From assembly GCA_023105745.1 (NCBI GenBank), contig JALGQZ010000020.1:2922501-2986500 (forward strand): a stretch of 64,000 nucleotides of DNA. The letters run 5' to 3'. A program made the position numbers and the translations under genes. Of this stretch, positions 1 to 10,099 are shown piece by piece. Under the pieces are notes generated by a model. The model was not told the origin of the DNA. It saw only the letters and a program-made list of their open reading frames with translations, and did not search any database. Every line of letters starts with the position of its first letter. Within the stretch, counting starts at the first letter, position 1. Source of the stretch: Austropuccinia psidii (Eukaryota > Basidiomycota > Pucciniomycetes > Pucciniales > Sphaerophragmiaceae).

Positions 1-63
1 CCTGAAATTGACAGGTCCAGTAGCAGAATTACTACCAGAGGGGGGAATTGAACCAATTTCAAA

Positions 64-1084
64 CACAGCGTGAATTTGACAGACATTGCACATGAAACAT
101 CATCCTGTCGTTACAGTAGGGTATTCCCACAGAACCCCATTGCTTGCCCCAACGACAATTCCCAATTTGGGAACAACAGACCCTCCAATGAGGCTTTGAG
201 AAACAACAGCAACACCTCTTTGCAATGGCTGCTCTTCACACTCTTACAACATAACCTCACCACTTAAAAGACACATCTGCTTCTGCTATGGGTTAGCCTT
301 ACTGTATAACGGCCAGTTATAGTCTGTTAGAAAAGAATAAATTCGGGGAATCTTCAAAATAAAAGCCTAATATCTCTCATTAGATACATAAGAGCCGTAG
401 AGGTGCAATAAAATATTGACACATTGTCTATCCGGGCCGTGCAAGTGGGATCCTGGTTCTTTTGAAATATTCATTAATATCTATTTATATAGATATTATT
501 AAAATTCATAAAATAGGAAAGTCTCTTTTTTGATATGTTTTGTATATCTTATATAAGCTTCATAAAAACCATAATTGAAGAATTGAATGAAGTAAATTTA
601 TAATTAATGATTAATGAATTACAAGATTTGATTGCTTTTCCTGTTTGATAACCAAATAAATTGGGATAAACAAACAGAATCTTATGGGAAGTGTGCGCAA
701 GGTTTTAGATTATCAAAGTGACTCATATTGTGCTCAAGGGCACAATTAATGTATACACAACTAACCAGCTGCACCGCCAAAAGAGATAGATCTGGCTTGA
801 GTCTTGCTAATGGGCACTTGGGGTCAGGCAAAAGTTTATGCCCAAAAGCATCACCTGGCAGCTTCAAAGAGGGGTGTCTTTTAAGTGTTGAGGTGATGTT
901 GTAAGAGCATGAAGAGCAGCCATTGTGAAGAGGTGTTGCTGTTGTTTCTCAAAACCTCATTGGAGGGTCTGTTGTTCCCAAATTGGGAATTGCCGTTGGG
1001 GCAAGCAACAGGGCTCCGTGGGAATACCCTACTGTAACGACAGGGTGACATTGCATGTGCAAGGTCTGTCAAATGCACACTGTG
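64..1084. mobile_element. Foldback-type DNA transposon with long terminal inverted repeats
   Basis: The two ends are inverted copies of about 225 bp (64 to about 290, and about 860 to 1084), beginning CACAGCGTG and CACAGTGTG. Sister element B has the uninterrupted target at about 20171-20185. Here the target is split with AAA at 61-63 and AAA again at 1085-1087, a 3-bp duplication. The middle (about 290-860) is AT-rich with no convincing gene. Short reading frames in the two arms are mirror images of the inverted repeats. A CACAG terminus with a 3-bp duplication fits a non-autonomous CMC/EnSpm-like element, but no transposase links it to a family. Confidence 0.8.
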
Positions 1085-1087
1085 AAA

Positions 1088-1426
1088 TTTGATGAAAGTT
1101 GAGAGCAACCCGGAATCACTAACCACTACACCATTTGAAAATATAACAACACTCCTCAAATTGAAACCTCATTCAACATCACTCATCAATTTAATGACTC
1201 TTAAAATAAAAGAATTTTTTTTTTCAAGATAAAAAAAAATATATATATATATAAAGTTTTCAACAAAGAAAAAAAATAATTTAACAACACAAAAAAAAAA
1301 AAAAAATTTCAACATAAAACAATTTTTTTTTTGTTTCAACAAATATAAAAAAAATAAAAAGATAAAATAAAATAAAGGTCTTGATTAACATAAAGGATAA
1401 CAGAATGGATCAAATAAAAAAAATTA
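1088..1426. other. Element A spacer with homopolymer-rich DNA
   Basis: This non-coding spacer matches 28089-28300 of element B. It contains runs of A and T and no gene. At about 1100-1145 it preserves the empty form of the site into which the EnSpm element inserted in B. Confidence 0.7.
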
Positions 1427-1755
1427 GTCCTTGTATGACTTTAAACTACAGGGTAGCAACCTTAAGGCTAAAATTAGTCCTTGTATGACTTTAAACTACA
1501 GGGTAGCAACCTTAAGGCTAAAATTAGTCCTTGTATGACTTTAAACTACAGGGTAGCAACCTGAAGGCTAAAAATTAGTCTTTGTATGACTTTAAACTAC
1601 AGGGTAGCAACCTGAAGGCTAAAAATTAGTCTTTGTATGACTTTAAACTACAGGGTAGCAACCTGAAGGCTAAAATCAATCCTTGTATGACTTTAAAATA
1701 CAGGTTGGTTCCCAGACAGCCAAAATTTAGTCTTTTTATGACTCAAACTACAGGG
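1427..1755 (+). repeat. Tandem array, about 7 copies of a 50-bp unit (element A)
   Basis: Units start with GTCCTTGTATGACTTTAAAC at 1427, 1477 and 1527, then as GTCT variants at 1578 and 1629, with two diverged copies near 1680 and 1727. Each unit continues with a TACAGGGTAGCAACCT core. Two looser relatives follow near 1878 and 1949. The same array occurs in element B at 28301-28640 at the equivalent place ahead of pol. The repeats are contiguous rather than separated by unique spacers, so this is not CRISPR. Confidence 0.9.
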
Positions 1756-2102
1756 GTAGGTAAATCAAGTAATCAAGAAAATAAAAAAAAGAAGATATCA
1801 AAAGTAAAACAAAGGTGAATAATAGAATAATGAAAGATTCAAGTAAAACAGTAAACTCAGGACTAGGGCTCACAAATGTCCTTGTATGACATTAAACTGC
1901 AGGATTTGGTATACCTAATATACTGGGTTTTATCCACCTAGAGGTAAAGTCCTTGCATGACTTAAAATTACAACTCAAATGCAATTATGAACAAAAAGAA
2001 AAGAAAGAACTGAAAAGACTGTTTTTATTTAAACTAAAAAAATTATTATAAAAAATAATAATAAAAAAAATCAATTTATACTTTAAAACCAGACTAATAA
2101 TC

Positions 2103-5100
2103 ATGGAAGCTCAAGCCAATGCTGCAAAATATAAGTCAGTACTCAAGAAGGTTAGACCAGTAAATGAAGCTGTGCCTCAATATCTGAATCCACCTTTGGA
2201 AAGACCTGAATTATCAAGAGATCCATATGAAACACCCCTATAACCTAACCCACCTCAATTTTTTGAAACATCAAAAGTTACAGAAGAAAGAATTTCAATG
2301 ATAAACTTTGGGCCATCTGCATGGTTATCAGAAGAAGAGATTAATTTATTAAAGAATGTTATATTACTAAGGAAAAAGGCTATACCATTTTTTGAAGAAG
2401 AAAGAGGCGTACTAAAACATTCTTATGGAAAACCTTATAAAATACCAGTTATACCACATGAACCATGGCAAAAGAAACCAATACCAATACCAAAATCAAT
2501 TTTACCTCAATTTATTGAGCTAGTCAGGGAAAGAATATGTACAGGACTCTATGAACCATCAACATCAAGCTATAACAGCCCAGTATTTTGTGTGGCAAAG
2601 CCCAACGGAAAACTTAGAATAGTTCATGATCTTCAAGACCTCAATAAAGTAACAATAAAAGATGCAGGATTGCCACCAAATGTTGATGAGTTTGTAGGAT
2701 CAGTTTCAGGAAGAGCATGTTATGGATTGGGAGATATTAAGGGAGGATACAATGAAAGAGAATTGGACATTACTACAAGAACCCTTACAACATTCAAAAC
2801 ACCACTTGGAAGACTTCATCTTACAAGACTACCTCAAGGAGCAACAAACTCTGTGGCAGTTTATCAAGCACAAATGACTTGGATACTTCAGGAGGAAATA
2901 CCAGAGCACCTTGGAATATTCATAGATGATGGAGGAATTAAAGGACCCAGATCAACATATCAGCATGAAAGATTGGAGGAGAATCAGCTCATAAGAAAAT
3001 TTGTTTGGGAATATGCAGTAACATTAGAAAGAATACTTTTCAGGATAGAAGAGGCAGGACTCACAATTTCAGGATCAAAATTTGCATGTTGTGTTCCAGA
3101 ACTTGATATTGTGGGGCATGTTGTGTCTTTGGGAGGAAGAAAGATTTCAAAACAGAAGATAAACAAGATACAAAACTGGCCTAGACCAACAACAAAGAAG
3201 GAATTTAGAGGATTCTTAGGATTATGTGCATATGTCAGAATGCTTATCAAGGACTTCTCACAAGTTGCAGCACCATTGAGAAGATTGACAAGGGAAGATG
3301 TATTGTGGAAATGGGATGAAAAATGTGAAGAAGCTTTTATAAAGCTCAGGAAAATAGTAAGAGAAGAGATTACTTTCAAGACATTAAATTATGATAAAGA
3401 TTCAGGAAAAATAAAATTGGCAATAGATTCAAGTTATATTGCAGCTGGTGCAGTTCTTATGCAAGAGGATGAGAATGGAAGGGATAGACCAGTACTATTT
3501 GAATCAGTAACATTTTCCAGACTATAATCTAAATACTCTCAGCCAAAATTAGAGCTTTGTGGTGTAGCAAGAATACTCAAAAAACTTCAAACAATATTAT
3601 GGGGGCAACACTTTGATCTTCAAGTAGATGCTAAATATTTAATATAAATGATCAACATGCCTTGCTTACCAAATGCACCCATGACAAGATGGGTGGCATA
3701 AATTCAACTTTTTTCATTTGATCTTGTACACAAACCAGGAAAAACATTTACTATGCCAGATGGGTTATCAAGAAGACCAAAAGGAGAAGACAAAGAGGAA
3801 AGTGAAAGGGATGATTTTGATGAAGAGGAAGATTGGATTAAGCCACATCCAGGATGTGGCCTAAAAGAAGTAAATACAAGTAAAGTGGGAAAATTATCAA
3901 GGAATAAAACAAACAATATTGAAATTCCAATAAAACAGGAAGGATTTGGAAAGCATATGCAGGAATATTTGAATAGTTTGAAAAAGCCACAAAGTATTGG
4001 GGAAGAATACTTCAAGAAAATTAAAAGACAATCAGTGAATTTCTATTTAGAAGGAGGGCAGCTGAAAAGAAGAAATCAAGCACATCCACAAATAGTTGTA
4101 TACAATGAGAAAGATCAGAAACAGATACTAAAGAAAATGCATGAAGAGCTGGGGCATAGAGTGGAAAATGAAACATACAGGAGAATCAAGAAAAGATATT
4201 TGTGGGAAGGAATGAAAAAGATAGTCAAGAAATGGGTCAAATCATGTCAAGAATGTCAAAAAAGGAGTCATTTGCAACAAAAAGAAGAAGCAAAGATATC
4301 TATAACATCTACCTTATTTGAAAGATTCAGCATGGATGTGGTTCACATTAAGGCAGGAAGATGGAAATATTTAGTTATAGCAAGAGATGACTTTTCAGGA
4401 TGGCCAGAAACTGTGGCATTAACAAGGCTAACTGCAAAATCAGTCTCAGAATGGTTTATGTCAGAATGGATTTGTAGTAATGGAGCTCCAAAAGAAGTGA
4501 CAGTTGACAGAGGAGCAGAATTTGGAAAAGAGCTACAAGAAGCAGTCAAAAGAGCAGGATCAATAATCAGAATAACTCCACCTTACTACCCAGAATCACA
4601 AGGAATGGTTGAAAGAGGACATAAGCAATTGAAAGATGCCCTTGTAGAAATGTGTGGTGAAAATGGATCCAAATGGAAATAATACTTACCAATTGTGCCT
4701 TTGGCAGATAGAATATCCACAAAAATAACAACAGGATACTCACCATTTGAGCTTCAATTTGGTCAGCAAGCAGTTTTGCCAATTGATATTTAAACAAATA
4801 CATATCTAGCCATTGAATGGAATAAAATATCAACAAGAGAAGAACTATTGGAAGCAAGAACTATACAGATTGCAGCAAGAGAGGAAACAAGATTAGCAGC
4901 ATCAGAGAAATTAAGAGATTCAAGACAAAAATAAGCTCAATATTTGGACAAAAAGATGGCACATAGACTGAGAAATCCACTTGAACCAGGGGACTTGGTA
5001 TTAGTTTATAATAAACCACTTGAGTCACAGTGGGGTTTACTCTTCAAGAACCATTGGAATGGACCTTATAGAGTCATAAATAAAATTAATAATGGACCTT

Positions 5101-5288
5101 TTGAGCTTGAAGAATTGTATGGCACTAAACTTACAAGAAAATTTGCAGCAAGTCACATCAAGAGGTTTTATCCCAGAGTAAAGCAAGTTCAATCAAGTTC
5201 AGAGTCAGAAAATGAAAGCAGTGAAGAGATTGAAGATCAATAGTTAATATTGGAGGGAGAAGAAATTGAACAAAATGAATATGATTGA
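2103..5288 (+). pseudogene. Ty3 pol (RT, RNase H, integrase) of element A, broken by stop codons
   Basis: One frame runs from ATG 2103 to TAG 5241-5243, or to TGA 5286-5288 past a short segment absent from B. I see no frameshift but seven in-frame TAA codons, at 2241, 3525, 3645, 3699, 4680, 4791 and 4932. RT lies in 2298-3527 with LPQGATNS and a FIDD catalytic pair. The first RNase H Asp is in LAIDSS. A chromatin-type proteolysis region is followed by integrase with an H-x4-H / C-x2-C zinc site (about 4141-4260). The integrase DDE residues are in MDVVH, VDRGAEF and PESQGMVERG. The C-terminal integrase part (4944-5240) is nearly identical to the remnant in B. The protein would copy RNA to DNA and insert the copy. 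With seven stops this copy should be dead. Confidence 0.9.
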
Positions 5289-5343
5289 TACTGGCAAGCT
5301 TTTCAACTGGAATGCTGGGGACAGCATTAAATGGAGAGGGGGA

Positions 5344-6000
5344 TGTGGTATTCCAAACCATTATTATCAGTTTCAAGCTTACCAGAAAAAAAATAATAAT
5401 AAATAAATAAATAAATAAATATGCAATTAAATATATCCAATATTTTTGAAGATTTTAGAGAGTTGAAAAGGAGTGTAGTGCTATGGACACACTTAGAATT
5501 CTGGACTAAAAAAAGCAAACCTTCCTGTCTCAGTTGACAAGAAGGAGCTATTTACCTCTGGATTGGTCATGTAGCTGGTTCAAGCTGCATTGAAGGAAAT
5601 TTCAAAATTATTGTTTGTGGAAGTTCCAAGAAGAATAAAACAAAATCAAAACAGAAGAATAAAATCTTTTTGGAAGGAAACAGACAATCTTTTTTTTAAA
5701 GAAAAAAGAATCAATTTAACCTAACCCATAAGCTGTCCATCAAAAATGGACAACAATTGCACAGCAGCTGACTAATCCTTTCAAATAAAAACCACAAATT
5801 ATTCAAGATTTATCAGAAAATCATTATATTGGTCAGAAATAAAATTACTTCATGGTACATACCTATAATTACAAATTGACGTGATAAATCAATCTCATTG
5901 GTCAGAATTCACGTCCAAAGTTTGTTAAAATAATAACACCATGTGATTGGTCAGAATTCAAATCAATTCCAGGTGCATACCTATAATTACCGATTGACGT
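5344..6000 (+). repeat. Element A 3' LTR, left part
   Basis: The LTR begins TGTGGTATTCC right after the purine-rich tract at about 5330-5343. It is cut at 6000 by the minus-oriented LTR of element C and resumes at 39175. The left part has an AAAT-rich stretch at 5385-5420 and direct repeats of a segment containing ATTGACGT and ATTGGTCAGAA (about 5860-5907 and 5976-6000, continued at 39175). The repeated ATTGGTCAG is an inverted CCAAT box and may bind a CCAAT factor. That role is inference. Confidence 0.8.
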
Positions 6001-7895
6001 TGTGGAACTCCTTTTGGTGTGGGATTGGATAAGGCAGTCCTTGAGGGGGAAATCACAGGTAAACAGTTTTGAATTGCTGAAATAATCCTGTAACCAAGGG
6101 TGCTAATGGTGTTTTAGCTTCCCCTCTGAATATACTAAAAAATCTCCCTACAGAGCTCAAAAATCAATATTTAAGATTGTGGCTTTACAACTAGAGAAGA
6201 CATTTTAGCAGTCTCTATCAGACCTATTCAATAATCAGCCTAATGATAAAAAAATAATACTAATTTAGATAAAATAATTTCAAAAGATGAATTTGAAGGT
6301 GATTTTAGGATAATAAAGTAATAATTGAGTACAATAAATAATAGATATAATAGTACTGAGTGGTGATTTGAATTTGTTTTCTTTGTTGAAGGTATTTTGT
6401 TTTAATGGATAATAGCTCAATATGAGAAAAAATTAGTAATAGTGATAATATATAATAATATTGTTTGATAGTTTAAATGGCTGTTGTTGGTAAATAATTT
6501 TGATAATATGTAAAATATGTTGTGTGATAATAATAATAGTGATATAGATTTTCTCTAGTCAGAAGAGTATAATATAAATATTTTGTTGAATATGAGTATT
6601 TCACTAATAGATGAATTTATAATATAGGCAGACCTACTGTTAACTACAGCTATTTATGAACCACTATTTAGTGTGATTTAATAATAATAATTTCTAGATT
6701 AACCTACAAGTAAGGGATGAATAATTTTTCTCTTTCTTGGAATATAATTATTTGCATTCATGGGGAGAAGAGGAGAAAATGAGAGAGAGAGGTCTCCTTT
6801 TATGTTGTGAGAAGTACCCATGGGCTCTCCATGTAAAATTTTATTCTTGCCCTTGAGATAATTTTGCTGGTGTAGATTTTTGTAACAAAAGTCAGATAAC
6901 CTATCTGTTATACTGCGTTAGTAATCTTGCACAGCCTTGAGAAATTAATGCTAGTGTGTAAAATTGGGAATGGTATCATATAACTGAGATATTTTCACCA
7001 TTTGTTTGGTCAAAATAAAGGTTGAGATGTTTTACTTGGTGGGGATTTTGATAAAAATATCAGGTGAATTCTCTTTTGCACTGCTTCAGTCAGCTTGCAT
7101 AGCCTTGAGGAATTAATGCTGGTGAGTAAAGGATGAAGGTGGTGTTATGTGAATAAGCCCTTGTATAATTTTGTTTGCAAGATTTATTTAGTTTCAGGCA
7201 ATAATGCTGTGAAATGTGGGGATATCTTCTTGAGTTTTAATTCTTGATTACTGTAATTGCTGTGTGGCTTAAAGTTTAGTGTATTCCCCTTGCATGCAGC
7301 TAGTTGAAGTTGAATTGAGTTGTATTTGATGATCCTGAGGCTGTGTAGTTTACAGATGTTGTGCATGTGGATTGCATAAACCTTCTTTAAGTGCCTGTAT
7401 TGTTATTTAATTTCAGGTTTTTAGTGGATTTCCCATGTATTGAGTTGAATTGGATACTGTCATATTATACATGTGTCACATGAGCTGTATTTTGGTTACT
7501 GTAATTCTTGGTAATCTAATCTTCCTGATGGATTTAGAGTGGGTATAATGTTACAATGCTACTTTTTCCATGTAATTTTGAGTTTCTGTATGTATTAAGC
7601 TTATTGTTGATTCTGTAAGGCTTATATGTAGGTTTTCTTGCATAACTCCATAAGACTGGATTCCCCTATTATTTATTTAATTGTAGAAATATGTTGTTTA
7701 TTTATATTCTGAATGCTGAATTCTGCCGTTCCTCCCTACTATTGATGTTGTTCCTGGGTGTGTGTGATTTTTAATCATGTCCTTTGAGTGGTGGTTTCCT
7801 GAATTAGTCATTTTGATCTTGATTTTACAACTGTAAATTTTCAAAAAATTTCTTGAAACTGGTAAAAAACGTATGAAATACCACATCCCCCTCTC
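6001..7895 (-). repeat. Element C 3' LTR
   Basis: In plus-strand reading it starts TGTGGAACTCC and ends AATACCACA. It closely matches 37313-39174, so the two are the LTR pair of a minus-strand Ty3 element. On its inner side a purine-rich tract (reverse complement of 7896-7912) precedes the LTR, as in A and B. The outer flank ACGT (5997-6000) compares with AGGT at 39175-39178, a 4-bp duplication with one mismatch. It is mostly AT-rich with no gene. Confidence 0.85.
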
Positions 7896-9229
7896 CATTT
7901 AATTCTGTCCCCAGCATTCCAGTTTCAAGTACAGTATTCTGGGTTCATAAATGAGAATTTCTCTTCTTCAATCTTCTTATTTTAATAAGTTCAGTTGATA
8001 ATTCCATTGATGGCTTGTTATATTGATTTTGAATCTCCATGAATTCCTTTGTGTGGTTCTTTATGTTAGCTTCTTGAATCTTACCTCCTTCCTACTAGAT
8101 TTAATTCCTGTTGTCTCTTGTTGTTTTTTATATGTGTGTTAATCTTGTTCAATATAGTTAATACTGATTGATGGTGATTTCCCTCTCCATTTGATAAAAA
8201 TTCCTTCCAGCTATTAATGACTCCTTTTAGTCATTTGCCATAAAGTAATATAAATGAATAATAGTAATAAAAAATTGGTATAGTTTAAGGTCTTATCCAG
8301 GACCTCTGCTTTTAGTCCTGAGACTGTAATTAGCATAAAATAATGTTGATGAGGCAGTTTAAGGTCATACTTAGGACCTTTTATTGATTATTGATTTTGA
8401 ATAAGTACTATAAGAGAATTATTTAGACAGTTTAAGAGTCTTATCAAGGACCATTTATTGAGTTAATTTTTTGATAATAAATAAAAAAGTGGAATATATA
8501 GACACTTTAAGGCCATATTAAGGACCTTTTTCTTGAGTTGAAATTGTTGAATTGTCTTGATGAAAGATAAAATAATGATTCAGACAGTTTAAGGTCTTAT
8601 CTAGGACCTCATCTTGAGCTTTAAGTTTTGTTTGGAAATATTTACTTAATTGGATTTGTTTTGTCCCCTTTTTTATTGTATTGATTAGTGTTGAGGCCTA
8701 ATATCCTCCTTCTATAACTTTAATACCCATGTCATCCTCTTCATTAAAACTCTAAGCTACAACCCATTGATGATTATTAAATGGGTGGGCACCCCCTCTC
8801 CATTTAATAATTGTGACCTACTTTCCACCTTTTATAATAATGATGATATTTTCTTTTCTTTCTTTTCTTTTTTTCTTTTTTATTATTATTTTTTTTAAAA
8901 ATGATAATAAAATATAATAGAGTATATAAAAAATAATGCTAAAGAATAATAATAAAAATCTTTTAAGTAACAATATAAAATAAGGTTAAATAAATCAAGA
9001 AAATAATAATGCTTAATATATAAAAAATACATGACATTCAAGTTTTAATCATATTATTATTATTATTTTTGTGAGTTATTAATTAATTAAAAATAATAAT
9101 TCATAATATAAATAATTTTATCAATTATATAATGAATAAATAAAAAAAATATAATTAATTTTAAATGTTGAAAGTTTTTTTTTTGGAGTGAGCCAGTGTA
9201 AATACTTCAAATTTGAAGTGTTTGACTTG
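7896..9229 (-). other. Element C, 3' internal non-coding region
   Basis: It holds the purine-rich tract beside the LTR (7896-7912). Two more copies of CCTCTCCATTT lie near 8183 and 8796; on the minus strand these read as extra polypurine tracts. A degenerate tandem array lies at about 8275-8615, followed by long AT-rich DNA. I see no protein-coding frame. RT and integrase would be expected here in an intact Ty3 element, but nothing recognisable remains. Confidence 0.6.
8275..8615 (-). repeat. Degenerate tandem array with paired GGTC/GACC motifs (element C)
   Basis: Five copies of a TTTAAGGTC-TTATC-AGGACCT-like motif occur about every 60-90 bp, near 8284, 8360, 8428, 8507 and 8587. Each copy pairs GGTC with GACC and can form a small hairpin. 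The reverse complement (GTCCT-TAAGAC-TTAAACT) resembles the core of the 50-bp arrays in A and B. It therefore looks like the same spacer array in a more diverged family member. Confidence 0.6.
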
Positions 9230-10094
9230 GTTTTCTAGCCGCGGGTGCTGTTCCTTCTGCCCGCTTAATCTCATCTTCCACTATTTCTATTTGTTTATTT
9301 TATTTTGTTATATATTATTTCTTTTCTTTTTTTTGTATATATAGCCACCACGTTTCCTATCTACCCTTTTTTTTATGAACACCACACTTATCCTTTTGTG
9401 CATCGTAGCCGTCTTTGGCAATGCTAATCCTTTCGTTTGTCCATGTCTTTGTTGGTATATTGTATTCAATTTTGATTTTATTATTCCACTGACTTCTCTT
9501 TTTCTTTTTGTTTCTTTTTCTTTATTTATTTTATATTAATAAAACGTTGGCGGGGTTTAGGATGTAATGCTGTTGCATGCATGGGTTTTGGGGCATCTTT
9601 TCAACAGGGTATGTCCTGTTTTTTTATTTTTACTATTGTTCTTATTTATTTATTTTATCTCGGATTGTAATTCCAACCATCACATTTTTCATCAATATGT
9701 TCAATGATGGTCAAAACGTAATTACCGTTTTCTATGGGGGAAATCAATATACAATAAATTTTGTCAAACATCATGGACAACAATTGACACCTTCTTCTTC
9801 TATTCTGATTGCTAGTTTACCCAAGTTGAACCTCGTCCAGGTGACTTTGTTGTCCTTTAGCCACAACGACCCTACTCCTCCTCCTGTTCATACTAACGGT
9901 TTTGCTGGGCTGACTTCTTCTGAAATTGCCTTGATTTTTGGCGATCCAGTACCTCCTGCAACCTTTTCTCCAAAAGGTTTCCTCTCCAATTCCTAATCCT
10001 CCGCCTCCTTACAAACCTTGAGACGTTCCCTTTTTTCCTCCTACTTTAAGACCTCAACACAAGCGTCACTTTAATCAGATCTACGAGGCATTTG
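9230..10094 (+). pseudogene. CpG-containing foreign segment with a broken unidentified gene, left part
   Basis: CpG and GC content rise sharply from about 9235 compared with the retroelement DNA around it. An open frame at 9577-9996 reads through MFNDGQNVITVFYGGNQYT and a Pro-rich stretch. A frame change near 9980 leads to a frame with FPPTLRP and HFNQIYEAFDC, which stops being contiguous at 10095 where element B is inserted. The same frame resumes at 31412. I do not recognise the protein. At least one frameshift and one or two stops make it a pseudogene. It lies inside element C on the opposite strand, so it may be captured host or DNA-transposon sequence. Confidence 0.45.
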
Positions 10095-10099
10095 ATTGT
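10095..10099. repeat. Target-site duplication of element B, left copy
   Basis: ATTGT precedes the 5' LTR. After the 3' LTR the flank reads TTGT (31408-31411), giving ATTGT if the terminal A of the LTR is counted. This is a 4- or 5-bp duplication, as expected for Ty3 integrase. Confidence 0.75.

Larger units (their letters stand above)
1..5343 (+). mobile_element. Ty3-type LTR retrotransposon A, internal region (5' part outside window)
   Basis: This is the 3' half of the internal region of a plus-strand Ty3/Gypsy element. It runs through spacer DNA, a 50-bp tandem array, the pol frame and a purine-rich tract just before the 3' LTR at 5344. The first bases match the spacer of element B near 20116-20214, so A and B belong to one family. 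The gag and protease of A would lie left of the window. The 3' LTR is split by element C, and its far half ends at 40190. There the sequence switches to minus-strand RT of element D, so A is inserted in D. Confidence 0.85.

Noticed and set aside
881..1159. Minus-strand protein-like frame similar to the frame at 70-267
   Set aside because: The similarity comes from the inverted arms of the foldback element and not from two genes.
1427..1755. CRISPR-like regular array
   Set aside because: The 50-bp units are contiguous and nearly identical throughout. There are no unique spacers and no cas genes, and the DNA is eukaryotic retroelement spacer.
2984..3379. Minus-strand frame antisense to RT
   Set aside because: It is a shadow of the RT frame of element A with no independent evidence.
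2103..5243. Reassigned TAA codon explaining the seven in-frame TAAs of element A
   Set aside because: Elements C and D in the same genome also carry TAA beside TGA and TAG at broken places, and nothing suggests a suppressor. Mutational decay is simpler.
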